A stretch of DNA of 64,000 nucleotides from Tillus elongatus (GCA_964006375.1 OZ023267.1:27774739-27838738), one strand, 5' to 3'. Shown: positions 24,777 to 41,640, counted from the first letter of the stretch. Translations and numbers: made by a program. Notes: a model not told the origin generated them from the letters alone.

Positions 24777-25862
24777 TAGGTACACTTGGAGAACCCAAAT
24801 GACCACAACTCATCATTTTAAAGACCTAACGATCGTTTCACTAACAAAGTTAGCGTCTTCGGATGATGAAATGTCTGAATGTTTAGATTGATTCTTGAAT
24901 TTTTCCTCATCTGTTGACGCTAACTTTGTTAGTGAAACGATCACCAGGTCTTAAAAAGAAAATATCACATCCGCCTATAAATTGTTACAAAAATAATATT
25001 TATGTTTAAGTTGACATCTAAGATGTTCACAAAGTGAAGATTGTAACCTGTGATGAGCACTGATACGTACACTTGGAGAACCCAAATGACCACAACTCAT
25101 CATTTTAAAGACCTGACGATCGGTTCACTAACAAAGTTAGCGTCATCGGATGATGAAAATGTCTAAATTTTTAGATTGATTCTTGAATTTTTCCTTATCT
25201 GTTGACGCTAACTTTGTTAGTGAAACGATCACCAGGTCTTAAAAAGAAAATATCACAGCCGCCTATAAATTGTTACAAAAATAATATTTATGTTTAAGTT
25301 GACATCTAAGACGTTCACCAAGTGAAGATTGTAACCTGTGATGAGCTCTGATAGGTACACTTGGAGAACCCAAATGACCACAACTCATCATTTTAAAGAC
25401 CTCACGATCGTTTCACTAACAAAGTTGGCGTCATCGGATGATGAAAATTTCTGAATGTTTAGATTGATTCTTGAATTTTTCCTTATCTGTTGACGCTAAC
25501 TTTGTTAGTGAAACGATCACCAGGTCTTAAAAAGAAAATATCACAGCCGCCTATAAATTGTTACAAAAATAATATTTATGTTTAAGTTGACATCTAAGAC
25601 GTTCACCAAGTGAAGATTGTAACCTGTGATGAGCTCTGATAGGTACACTTGGAGAACCCAAATGACCACAACTCATCATTTTAAAGACCTCACGATCGTT
25701 TCACTAACAAAGTTGGCGTCATCGGATGATGAAAATTTCTGAATGTTTAGATTGATTCTAGAATTTTTCCTAATCTGTTGACGCTAACTTTGTTAGTGAA
25801 ACGATCGCCAGGTCTTTAAAAAGATCTGTTGTGGTGATTTGCGTTCTCCAAGCGTACTTATC
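24777..25862. repeat. MITE with internal tandem array of about 292 bp units
   Basis: The ends are ATAGGTACACTTGGAGAACC and its inverted partner GTTCTCCAAGCGTACTTAT. Between them about four units repeat, each with GATCGTTTCACTAACAAAGT and, further on, the inverted ACTTTGTTAGTGAAACGATC. Each unit is therefore an imperfect palindrome. Units are over 95% alike by eye, which suggests recent amplification. Confidence 0.75.
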
Positions 25863-25869
25863 TAAGATA

Positions 25870-26571
25870 TTGATGTTGGTAATAAAACTTATTTCAATGT
25901 ATGTATTTATTACGCATAAAACAATGCGTGTTGAAGCAATTAAGATTAAGGACATGTTGTAATCGGAGTAAAAGTGGACAACATTTACATATTGATTTTC
26001 ACATTGTGTGTGACTAGAAACCCCCTTGTTTTATATCAGAACGAGATGCACAGCTATCGATTGGATTTTGTTTTTGACATTAACTAATGTGACATATATA
26101 AAACATTGGCTTATATTGTTACCTTTAACAGGACATCAATTATATTGTGAGACAAATGAAGGTTGTTAGTTTTTGAATTAAAGGGATTAAATTAGGAATG
26201 TGTCACTTACTAAAGGTTTCAGTTTTGTTGTCTTTTATAATCTGATGAATCGCTTCAATTCCATACTAAAGTCTTTAACAGCAAAAATGGAGAAACAGAT
26301 TGGAATGTAATATTAGCAATTTTTTGTAAAAAAAAATGCTGTTGAGGTAATCACGACGTTCAAATTGTAAAAAAAATTATTTAAATAAGCGTGCAGTAGG
26401 ACCGCTAGAACGCAGGGTTCTGCGGTTCTAAATGTAATATTTATATATATTCGCATAATTTTTGTATCTTAAAAATAACAAAGCTATGATAACCAAATTT
26501 GGTACGCAAATTTTTAACGTAAAAGGCATCCTACATATTTAAATTCAGATCTCTAAGATAAAAGAAAAAAA
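25870..26571. other. No gene seen
   Basis: AT-rich DNA without a recognised element until the HINE begins. Two short stretches near 26470-26560 resemble HINE internal sequence (AACCAAATTTGGTACGC). Confidence 0.4.
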
Positions 26572-28597
<2,026 letters not shown>

Positions 28598-28600
<3 letters not shown>

Positions 28601-29265
28601 GGCGCAGAAAGTTCATTATGGTAGTAAATTTTTATGGAAATAATCTGGCACCAATTATTATTTTTTTATTAGTTGCTTAAAACTTTTTTCTTGTAACATA
28701 GAGTTCTGACTTTTGGTACATGGTTTACCTTTTGTAGTTGGTTGCCATAGCATTATTATTTTTGGAGATACAAATATGTTCCAAAAGAAAACCCAAAATG
28801 TTTTTCGTGGCTAACTAACTCGTCCATGACACTTACAAAAGGAAGGTACCTGAAACCGAAAAATTATTTTTTGAGTTATCGATGTTTTTTCTTCAAATAA
28901 CCCGGATTTAAAAGAATATATTATTACGGAAAGAAATATTTTTACACGTGACATTTGTAGAATAGTTGGTGGCCAAGGGAATTACGATAAACCACCATTT
29001 GACCGAATATTTGTCAGGGACGGAATTTAATTTGGAAGTTATGCATTACGAAGAGGAAAGCTTATCAGAAACGTATACAAATAGAAAAGTATTAAGTTTG
29101 TATATATCTTGTACAGTTTTAATAACAAAAAAAGGATAAATAAAGCAACAATAGAATATATATAAAGTATAAAGTATAAAATATAAGTAAATAAAAACAA
29201 GCATTTTTAGAATTTGAAAGCTTTTTTGTTAAAATCGTTACCATAACGCACTTGCTTCGCCCGGA
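28598..29265 (+). mobile_element. HINE-related unit with inverted 5' ends
   Basis: It begins right after the previous hairpin with GGCGCAGAAAGTTCATTATGG and ends in the inverted form CCATAACGCACTTGCTTCGC. The inner part (28890-29150) is not found in other copies; one frame contains ICRIVGGQGNYDKPPFDRIF. This could be captured DNA. Confidence 0.5.
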
Positions 29266-29399
29266 TTTTTTAGAATATCGAAAGTAAGTTACATTGACTT
29301 GAATAGGAGATTTTTTTCTAGATACATTTATTTTTATTTATATATTATATAGTTCTCCGAAGGTTCTGTTTTGGCTCGTAACTCTTAAAGGATAGCTAA

Positions 29400-31290
29400 A
29401 TATAAAACTACTCCTCAATAGGGGTGTTTCTTAGCCAACTTCTGGTAACGGATTTTTGCTACTAACAGTGGTTATATATGTTTAGTGACTGCAGTCAGTT
29501 AAACACTTCCAGTGGTGGTGGCAATAAACTGAAATATGTCAACAGTAAACTACCCCTAAATGGGGTATTTTCAGTAAACTTCGAGTAGCGAGCTGGTAGT
29601 TACCAGCATTGATTAGGTGTAAACGTATAGCTTTGTCGGATTCATACTCTTTCTGGCCGCACTGGAAAATGAAAAAACCTCAAGAGTAAAGTACCCTTAA
29701 ATATTACGATTTTTTTGTGAAACATTGGCAGCGGAAAGACATTAACATTAGGATAAAAAATATGCAATATCAGAGAAATCCTTAAAGATTAAAGCCTCTG
29801 CCAGCAACGTTCATTTTAGTCAGCTAATAACATAGTCATGTAAACTATTCCTCAATAGGGGTGTTTCTTAGCCAACTTCTGGCAATGGGTTTTTGTTACT
29901 AACAGTGGTTATATAAGTATTTTGACTGCAGTCAGTTAAACACTTTCGCTGGTGGTGGCAATAAGCTGAAACATGTCAACTGCAAACTACCCCTAAATGG
30001 GGTAATTTTTCAGTTAGCTTTTGGTAGCGAGCTGACAGTTACCAGCATTGATTATGTGCAAGTGTAAAGATTTGTCGATTTCACACTTTAACTGGTCGCA
30101 CTAGAAAATGAAAAAACCTCACGAGGGAACTACCCTTAAATATTAAGGCCTTTTTGTTAAACTTTGGTAGAGGAGAGACATTAACATTAGGATAAAAAAT
30201 CGGCTATATCAAAGAAATCCTTAAAGCCTTGGTCAGCAACATTCATTTCGATCAGTCAATTACATCGTCATGTAAAGTTCCCCTAAATTGGGGTGCATCT
30301 TAGCCATTTTCTGGTAGCGAGGTTTTTGTTACTAACAATGGGTATTTATGTATTATGACTGCAGTCAGTCAAACACTTTCGCTGGTGTGGCAATAAACTG
30401 AAATATGTTAACAGTAAACTACCCCTAAATGGGGGTACTTTTCAGTCAACTTTTGGTAGCGAGCTGATAGTTATCAGATTTTGATTATGTGTAAATGTAT
30501 AGCTTTGGCGGATTCATACTTTTTCTGGTTGCACTAAAAATTGAAAAAACCTCAAGAGTAAGCTACCCTTAAATATTAATATTTTTTTATTAAACTTTGG
30601 TAGCAAGAAGGAATTAGGATACAAAATATCCCAAAAATCAAAGAAATCCTTAAAGATTAAAGCCTCGGTCAGCAACATTCATTTTGGTCACCAAATTACA
30701 TAGTCATGTAAACTACCCCTAAACGGGAGTGTTTCTTAGCTAACTTCTGGTAGCAAATTTTTGTTACTAACAATGGTTACTTATGTATTTTGACTGTAGT
30801 CAGTTAAACAATTTAGCTGGTAGTGGCAATAAACTGGAATATGTCAACAGTAAACAACCCCTAAATAGGGGTATTTTTCAGTCAGCTTTTGGTAGCGACC
30901 TGACAGTTACCCGCAATGATTATGTCTAAATGCATAGTTATGTCGGATTCATATTTTTTCTGGTCGCACTAAAAAAATGAAAAAACCTCAAGAGTAAACT
31001 ACCCTTAAATATTAAGGTCTTTTTGTTAAACTTTGGTAGCTAGAAGGAAGTATCATTAGGATACAAAATATGAAATATTAAAGAAATCAAAGATGAAAGC
31101 CTCGGTCAGCAAGATTATATGTGGTCAGCAAATAACATCGTAAGGTAAAGTACCCTTAAATGAAGGTGCATCTTGGCCAACTTCTGGTAGCGAGTTTTTT
31201 GTAGCGAACAATAGTTATATATGTATTTTGACTGCAGTCAGTTAAATACTTTCGACGGTAGTGGCAATAAACTAAAATACATTATGGTTC
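29400..31290. repeat. Satellite-like array, about 435-bp period, five units
   Basis: The landmark CTACCCCTAAA(T)GGGGTGTTTCTTAG recurs near 29408, 29844, 30276, 30711 and 31148. Inside each unit the palindromic box ACCCCTAAATGGGGT occurs in two places and a weaker form (ACCCTTAAATATTA) in a third, so a higher-order structure is built on a shorter ancestral repeat. No ORF spans it. Confidence 0.8.
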
Positions 31291-31572
31291 TATAGGTTTC
31301 TGGTAGCATATGTGGCTGGTAGGTGGGGTTCAAGAGATAGAGTTTTATGAAAAACTTTTGTCTATAAGTAGTCGGTCAGCTAAAACAACCAATTTTGGCC
31401 AGCAATTTACTTTTCCCCAATATAAAAGCGTATATCGGAAGAATCAAAAGGTCCATGCAGTGTTGCCAATTCTAAAATGTTACTATAATATAGGTATACG
31501 TTTTAGAACAATCGATATGAAACAAGTTACTATCACGCATTTTCTGCCTACAGACTTTTAATGAAAAAAATT

Positions 31573-32346
<774 letters not shown>

Positions 32347-32700
32347 AAAGGCACTAAGCGTGGTAATCTTTTCTGGCTTATCTTATACATGAGGTTGCTC
32401 AAAATTTAGTATGTAACATATAATAAATATCTGACATAATATAAATATATTGCCTAATTTTGAATATCGACAACCAAACACAGGCTTCAATCGACTCACG
32501 AAGAATAATTGTTATGTGACAAACACAAAACATGCCTACAAGTTAAAAATTATAGCGCAAACAAAGCTAATTACAAACGATTTTAAGGCGCCACAGCGTT
32601 AAAACAATAGAAAGATTAAGATTTTTGATACCGTGCAACTTGTACTGTATAATTTTTGTGTCAAATAAAATTTTAGCTAATCAAAAAAGTAAACGTATTT
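32347..32700. other. No gene seen
   Basis: AT-rich spacer between a HINE and the poly(A) end of the minus-strand micro-exon candidate. It would be 3' flank of that gene. Confidence 0.4.
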
Positions 32701-32705
32701 AGACT

Positions 32706-33720
32706 TTTATTATATGCTACACTCCAGCGAGGACCACGGGGAGGTATTTGAGCACCCTCGCCGCCTGAAAAAAAAAACAAGCGCAACACACATAAAATTA
32801 GTATTTAAATAAAAAACCTGAAAATTTTTAGTTCCCTGAAAAAAAACTGAATTACATTGTCTAAAAAAAAAATATTATCCCTGCAAAAAAAAGGGTTAGT
32901 AAAATCAACAAACTGAAATATGAAGAAAGTTATTAAATATTATTAAATCTAAAAATAATAGGCAATTAAAAAACAGAGAGTAACAAATTAAAATGGCGAA
33001 AAATGTAACCACAAAAATACATAACTCACCAGAGCTCTGAAAGAGAACAAATATTAGTAAAACAGGAAAAAATTATTACCTTTCGCTGAAAATGAATAAA
33101 TTAGTCTAAAATACAGAGAGCTAAAGAGTGAATAATACATAAACATACACAAAAAGAAAACGATTTACTAACAATGAAAGAAAAATAATTGCTTGTTACA
33201 TACAAACAATAAAATGTAATTTATAAAACAAGTACCATAAAATGTTAAATCAATATTACCGAAGATGAGGACTGAAATAAGTCCTTAGAGATTTGACATG
33301 TATGTATTAACTGGCCTCATCATTAAACGAAACCCCAAAGTATTTTGACCATTGGATCATTGTTTATATTACCACTATCATCTGGTAAAAGATATTTCGA
33401 TTTTCTGTTTAGTATCTATAACAAAAATCAAACATTAAATTCAAGAGATATCACGAATACTATGACAAAAAATGTATACCAAATACTTATCTGATTACCG
33501 CACTCATTGTTCCAATTTTCGTATTACTTACACAAAAATAAACACTACACTTTTTAACATATTACCGCAGTGCGAACCAAATACGCATTTTGTCAGTAAC
33601 CGATTTCTGGAATTGTGCGAATTTTTCGATAAAATTAAATAAAAGACACCAACCTCAACTGGGCGTCCCCTAAGGACGGCTCTATCCCACGTCGCAGCTG
33701 CAGTCTCTTCAATACTTACT
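32706..33720 (-). CDS. Candidate micro-exon gene, 3' end
   Basis: Seven splice-bounded pieces on the minus strand join in one frame: 33720-33653 (68 nt), 33606-33566 (41), 33404-33373 (32), 33271-33260 (12), 33085-33080 (6), 33036-33030 (7), and 32764 to the TAA at 32712-32710. Acceptors are all YAG after T-rich runs. Donors are GTTGGT, GTAATA (four times) and GTGAGT. The joined peptide runs VSIEETAAATWDRAVLRGRP, then MRIWFALRKSKYLLPDDS, and ends RRGCSNTSPWSSLECSI. AATAAA overlaps the stop. No family is recognised. The 43-nt intron between the 6- and 7-nt exons is very short but has a TACTAAT branch site. Read as a hypothesis. Confidence 0.35.
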
Positions 33721-33760
33721 CTGAAACAAAGAAACGAGCATAAGCATAAAATATAAAAAA

Positions 33761-35347
<1,587 letters not shown>

Positions 35348-35350
35348 AAT

Positions 35351-35640
<290 letters not shown>

Positions 35641-35806
35641 TATATAAAAAGTAAAGGTACACAAAAAATAAGCTACCACAAAACTTCAATGCCGTCACAT
35701 TATACATACGTAAAAATATGTAAGTTAAAATTTATCAAAACTATTAACGACTTGAAAGCATTAAAAATAATTTTGCATAATTGTAAAAAAAAAGTAAGAG
35801 CAGACT

Positions 35807-36293
35807 TGTGACTAATAGCATAGGTAACTTAAAAAAATGTTTCAAAACTATATAGGGTAACCAAGACGCTGTTCTAAAAAATACAAAAACTTAGAAACAA
35901 AATCAAAAAAATAAACCCATGCTTATTTTCTTAGAGAAACATCACTGCAAGTTATCTTTATGCTATTCCAAGTTCTATTATATAATAGCCTTTCTGTGTA
36001 GCATGCTTTACTCCTAGCATCTACAGTTAACTCACAACTTAAATTAATAAAATTATTTAATAACTAATAGAGGCAAAACTCACACTTATCCTTGAATTCC
36101 TATGCTTTCCGCGCAGCTCCAGAAACCAGAACCATAACACCCCATAGAAGGACACCAAACACACAACACTCACGTTATTTTAACGAACTATGAATTATAT
36201 GCTATTTTAAAAATATAACACTTCACTTGATTTGAAGAAATAAAATGAGAAACCGCACTTACTGACGACTTCCAAAATTTCAGGCATCTGTGG
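35807..36293 (-). other. Further possible micro-exons of the minus-strand gene
   Basis: Splice-bounded pieces lie at 36293-36263 (31 nt, donor GTAAGT, peptide HRCLKFWKSS), 36116-36084 (33 nt, donor GTGAGT, LRGKHRNSRIS), 36020-36012 (9 nt) and 35871-35860 (12 nt). They keep one frame, but the link to the exon at 33720 is not resolved. Donors of the shortest pieces are weak. In AT-rich DNA such pieces also arise by chance. Confidence 0.2.
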
Positions 36294-36419
36294 CTAAACG
36301 AAAGGACATTAAGCCAGAATTCCCAAACTTTTTGAAAAGCCGCCAGCAACTAGAAGTCCCTGTAACGTGGACTTATACCGACCCGAATTAAATTAAGAAT
36401 GACAAATTTAATACAACAT

Positions 36420-36980
36420 ATTCACAGGACAAATCACGCCAGAAAGTGGACGATTTTAAAGGAAATTGAGATAAGGCTGTCGGTGAATAATTTTTTGTTC
36501 AATTACACAACTACGATAAGAATTCTTAATCATTTATAAAGGGACGAATACACTACAAAACATTTGTGTTAATAATATGTTCAATTAAAGCAACCAAATT
36601 TATTATTCCTCATAATTTAATATTTTAGTAGCGATAATGTTAATAATCAAACTCTAAGCAGTTAAACAACATATACTGTAATATACAATCAAAGTTTAGA
36701 TTAAAGTTATGCCAAACAATAGGTAATTGCCACGCGATATTGTTCTTAAACGCAGATAACATCACATGGTACACAGAACCAACAACCTTATACCCCATAC
36801 GAAGGGTAAACAGTTAAGTTAAACATACAGCACAAATACAATAAATAACTTCTAACAGTTGGTAGATTACAATTTATATTTTTACAAACAAATGCGCCGT
36901 TGGGTTTTAGAACGCCAGGTTGCAGCTGCGTAGGCTAAAACTTTGCGCCATCAAGACTGCTAGATGATGTTTTATTTATA
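36420..36980. other. No gene seen
   Basis: AT-rich DNA without recognised repeats; candidate upstream region or intron of the minus-strand gene. Confidence 0.4.
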
Positions 36981-36984
36981 TATT

Positions 36985-37300
36985 GTTCCTTTAACGTCGG
37001 TTTATTTCCGCGACGATTATGGCCGATCACCGACGCCAGGTGGCAGTTTCACCTCACTATGTTGGACATTTTACGGAATCCCTTCCTTTTTGTAAGTAAG
37101 GTCGGGATATTTAACATTACACGAGGCCGTCGGTGTAGCGCTCCCTCCGAAGTGCAGACATTCAACTTGCTCACACATGCCACTACTTTGGTTGATGTTA
37201 ATTTACAATATGTACTGAAAAAGAATTTGACGTTTCTAACGGAAATGGAACGCGAAACCTTTTGCTCCAGGGGCACACGTTTTGCCCCTGGACCACTGAA
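36985..37300 (-). mobile_element. tRNA-derived SINE family B, older copy
   Basis: The minus-strand order matches 24167-24533 but with many substitutions: GACGGCCTCGTGTAATGTTA replaces the GTCGGTCCCGTGT block, and GGTCCAGGGGCAAAAC stands in the tRNA head region. The B box is no longer recognisable. Confidence 0.65.
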
Positions 37301-37559
37301 CCAAATGATATATCACAGGCAACTTGTTTTTAGGTACACTTTGGAAAAATCTAGTTCACCACGATCTACTAAAGTCTCGCTCCCTCTCTTCGCAGGTGGT
37401 AGTGGAATTTTCCTTTACATAATAGTAAAGATTTTCCACGCCCGAGTAGGTACCACCCCATGCATCAAGGGTCCGGTGAAGTCCCAACGGACGTTTCCGG
37501 TTCTGGTGTATGAGTCGGTTTCCCTTATAAGCAAAAATTATGATGGCTCCTCCTTGTAC

Positions 37560-37809
37560 AAAACATTCCGGAGGTAAAATACCCCTCAATTCGGATCTCC
37601 GGGAGAGGGGTGTACAGGGGGCGCAAACATCAAGATTCAAAATATCCTTCTCGAATATATGTGGCCTAAATTCTAACCTGAACTCCGTCCACCATTTCCT
37701 CCAGGATAATAGGCCCCAACTCCTCTTCCTCACCGAAACCCAAATCAGTGCCAAAATAGCCAATAATCACCTAAATTTCCCGGGGTATTCATTACCCAAA
37801 CTTTTGTAA
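37560..37809 (+). pseudogene. Jockey-type LINE endonuclease N-terminal fragment
   Basis: Plus-strand peptide FSNICGLNSNLNSVHHFLQD, then RPQLLFLTETQISAK and LNFPGYSL. This is the start of the APE-like endonuclease (N of NICGL and E of TETQ are catalytic-core positions). The piece at 37920-38000 (RTGGTVLIATKIKYDF) continues the same domain after a gap. The RT part is missing. Confidence 0.7.
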
Positions 37810-38096
37810 ACTTCTACATATACTCAGTTGTTATAACGAAACTTTTAACATACAAAAATTGCCTAGTGTAGACGTAGCTTCACTGAAAGAAAAAAGTGTG
37901 TATATAAAGAAACAATATTGCGGTGATAAGAACAGGTGGTACTGTTCTCATAGCAACAAAAATCAAATATGACTTCAGAAATATTGAACATTCCTTAGAT
38001 AATTTTTTGCTAAAAACTAAACGTATGACTAAGAAACATCTAGAATTTATTGCTTCTTCCTTTAATTTTACACTGAAATATTTGCATGTAGCAAAA

Positions 38097-39112
38097 ATTC
38101 TGGGCGCAGCAAGTGCGTTATCGTAGCGAATTTTCCTAGAAATGATCTTTTTTTTTTACAAAAATTATAATAGTATAGGACAAGAGAATAATAATTGTAT
38201 CCAACAGAAAACTATTTCAGTCTTGCGCCTTCCTGGGACCTTCAGTGGCGCCAAACATTTTTTTCATCAAAGTTTTATAACTTTTTTCTTTTAACTTGGA
38301 GACATAAGTTCTGGTATATAGTTCAACTTTTATAATTTTAAGCTCTGATATTTTCGAAGATATAAAAATGTTCCGAAACAAAATTTTAAATTTTCTCAGA
38401 ACAACTGGATGTTTCTGGCTAACGAGCATTATCTAAGCTAATTACAAAAACTCTGGACGCAGCAAGTGCGTTATGGTAGTGAATTTTCATAAAAATGTTT
38501 TTATTGTAAATATGTGTGTTTTCTTTTTAAGAAAGCAGGAATCAATTTTGGTTACCAGTATAACCTATATAGTAAAAACAATGTGCCATGTTTCATAAAA
38601 ATAAGTTTATTGTGTGAAAATAAACAAAAATTTACAAATGTAAACTTAAAGTGTTCCCCGAGAAACTCGTTTCTTGGTCAACTTTATAGGTTAATAGCAA
38701 ATTGGGCTATTCAAATATGAAGCATTTGATCTATATTCGCTACCATAACGCACATGCTGCATCTAGAATTTCTTTTCTTACAAACATGCATTATATTTCG
38801 ATGGAAAATGCAAAAATGCAATAACATAAGGCATGTTTGATTAAAAAAAAAAAAGAAAATTCACCAACAACTTATGGGCCAGCCTGTGCTTGCAGAAATA
38901 TTTTTTAAGATGTAGCTCAAGACACCCTATAATTAATGTATACAATTTTTTTTCATATCTTGTATAATAACGCATATATTGAAATATGGTGCATGGTTTC
39001 TACTATGAAGGTCATACTATCTCTACCAAATTTGATATTTTACATCAAAATACATTTCATATTAAAAACATTTAAATAAAAGCTCGTTATCATAACGCAC
39101 TTGCTGTGTTCC
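38097..39112 (+). mobile_element. Two adjoining HINE 5' units
   Basis: The first begins TGGGCGCAGCAAGTGCG at about 38101, the second CTCTGGACGCAGCAAGTGCG at 38451. The second contains the conserved 69-codon frame (INFGYQYNLYSKNNVPCF) and the inner inverted end near 38740-38765. A further inverted end (CATAACGCACTTGCTG) lies at about 39090. The (TA)n part and the 3' hairpin are missing. Confidence 0.65.
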
Positions 39113-39382
39113 AACTTTTTTTAAATATAGGTTCAACAACTTGAATGTCATTTTATGTTAGACCCCTGGTGACGCTGTGAATAACGATACCACATATACT
39201 CCTCTTTAACAACTCGAAAAATAATGAAGTTAGGTTTGCGCATGCTCCATCCGCCATATGTATAAATGTCATTTTTTGCAAAGTAAAAATTCAGAACTTT
39301 ATTATTTTGACAGGCCAGACTAAATGTCATTTTCAAATTTAACCTCTAATTTTTAAACCCTGGTCTGCCAACTTGGATTATC

Positions 39383-41022
39383 TCTTCGCGTTAGACATGG
39401 AAAATAAATTGTCGAATGTGTTTCTATCGAAACTCTGACAGTTTGTTGGTTAACTAGCTAATAATGGCACGGTTAAATTACACACACGAAGATTATTTTA
39501 ATTTATTTACTATTTATGGAGAATGTAATAAAGTAGTTTCGCGAACGTGTGATACATTTGCTGATAGATATCCATATAAACAGAGACCGTCACGTAAAAC
39601 CCTCAAACGAATAGTAGACAATTTCAAAAACTGCGGATCTGTCAAGAAAAAGGTGCATAGGGCTAAACCCGTTGTTAACAATGAACAAATTGAGACAGCA
39701 ATTTTGGGATATTTTGCCGCATACCCTACAAAGTCAACGAGGCAAGTAGCACTGGAGTCAGGATTGTCCAAAACCTCCGTTCTGCGAATTTTACGTAAAC
39801 ATAAGTTCCATCCTTATGCTTTTTCAGTTGTGCAACATTTGAAGGAAACTGATTTTACCAGAAGGGTGGAGTTCTGTGAATTTATTTTAATGCGATTCCA
39901 AGAAAACGAGCAGTTTTTAGATAACATCATATGGACGGATGAAGCAAAATTTTCAAAAAATGGACTTTTCAATCGTAGAAATTCTCACTATTGGAGTGAC
40001 ACAAATGTTCATCCTTCTAGGGAAGGAAATTTTTAGGAAAGCTGGCAGTTTAATGTTTATTGTGCTATAAGGAATGACGGCGTCGTTGCCCTAGAAATAT
40101 ACGACGATAATTTGAATGGTGAGAATTAATCCGAAATTCATAAAATACGTTGTTTATTATGATTTATTTATTTGTAGGTGAGCGTTATTTGGAAATTTTG
40201 CAAAATTTGGAAGTAACTTATTTGGACAACCTTCCTTTGAATGAATATAGGCAAATATTTTACCAACATGATGGGGCCCCTCCTCATAATGATCACCTGG
40301 TTAACAATATTTTACAATCTCTATTTGCTGACCAATGGATTGCCAACAATGGGCCACACCTCTGGCCACCTCGATCGCCTGACTTATCTGTTCTCGATTT
40401 TTTTATATGGGGTACTATAAAAAATAAAATCTACAACACTGCAGTTTCTACTAAAGAAGATTGCATGCAGCGGGTTCGCGAATCATTTCGTGAATTGGAT
40501 CCGGATTCAATAAGAAGGGCCACACATGAGGGATTGACACGTAGGTGTGAAAAATGTCTTGACGCCAGAGGTCGTCAATTTGAACACATAGGACGTTAAT
40601 TTTTGTTTCATTTTATTCAGTCCATGTTGTGTGTGAATTTTTTTTATTTATTTGTATTATCTGTTTGATGGTTTTATATAAGGTTATATGGCAAAATACC
40701 TAAAAATTGCTGTCTCAATTTGTTCGTTGTTAACAACGGGCTTAGCCCTCTGCACCTTTTTCTTGACAGATCCGCAGTTTTTGAAATTGTCTACTATCCA
40801 TTTGACGGTTTCATGTGACGGTTTCTGTTTATCTGGATATCTATCAGCAAATGTATCACACGTTCGTGAAATTACTTTATTACATTGTCCATAAATAGTA
40901 AATAAAATTTAAATAATCTTCGTGCGTGTAATTTAACCATGCCATTATTAGCTAGTTAACCAACAAACTGTCAGAGTTTCGATAGAAACACATTCGACAA
41001 TTTATTTTCCATGTCTAACGCT
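39383..41022 (+). mobile_element. Mariner-like element whose 5' end is duplicated in reverse at its 3' side
   Basis: The 335 bp from about 39383 to 39720 (leader plus the first 85 codons of the transposase) recur inverted at 40688-41022, about 90% alike. Both outer edges carry CGTTAGACATGG. A TA duplication was not found at these edges, so the true ends of the transposon are uncertain. Confidence 0.7.
39464..40599 (+). pseudogene. DD41D mariner-like transposase with a 59-nt intron
   Basis: Starts MARLNYTHEDYFNLFTIYGE. The helix-turn-helix region includes KSTRQVALESGLSKTSVLRI. The catalytic boxes are IIWTDEAKF, FYQHDGAPPH and SPDLSVLDFFIWG; 41 residues separate the last two aspartates. One in-frame TAG at 40034-40036 stands where the family has Gln (GNF*ESWQFNVYC). 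A 59-nt GT..AG segment (40119-40177) interrupts DDNLNG|ERYLEIL and its removal restores the frame. The stop is at about 40597. Apart from the TAG the gene is intact, about 360 codons. Confidence 0.8.
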
Positions 41023-41024
41023 TA

Positions 41025-41640
41025 TGGTAAGAAATTTATCAAAATATGGCTTTGAAATGAGTTTTTTCAAAATAAAATGAAAATCGTTTAATTTAGGTAT
41101 AGGTAATTACATACAAAGTGTCAGTGATTTTTTGAGTTTAACACGATAGTGTTATAAAAAAAGGAGGTTCCAATTTGAAAATCGCGAGATTTTCATAATT
41201 TCTCATTGCAAACTTCAAGAATTTTTTTTGGACACTCTGTATACTCTATCATTAGTCTCGATGTGGAAATAGATGGAGTGAAATATCTTTCAAGACAATT
41301 CTAAAAATCGTAACGAAATATGTTCTTATTATAAAAATATCGGTATCTATATGACTGGCCGTAAATGTCAAATTTTATCTTAAAGTCTAAATATCTTCTG
41401 GGCAGTTGATGATAGGTATAGAACATTATTTATAAAAAGTGTTCAGAATTTATTGTATCATCTGAAACTGCAATAAAATATAGGGTTTTCTATTTAAAAT
41501 AAGCGAATTGATATCTACTTCCGGTATAACCGCAAGTGCCTCCATCTTGTAAATATTTTTAACCTGTGGCCCCCAACGACTTTAGTGTAATGTCCAATTT
41601 TTAGGTTTTTCCTATTGATAGTGTGCCCGCAATCGATCGT
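41025..41640. other. No gene seen; possible mariner terminus
   Basis: AT-rich. GGACACTCTGTATA at about 41230 resembles the ends of Tc1/mariner-type elements and might be the right terminus of the preceding element. Confidence 0.35.

Noticed and set aside
29400..31290. CRISPR-like array
   Set aside because: Eukaryotic satellite with long units and no spacer pattern.
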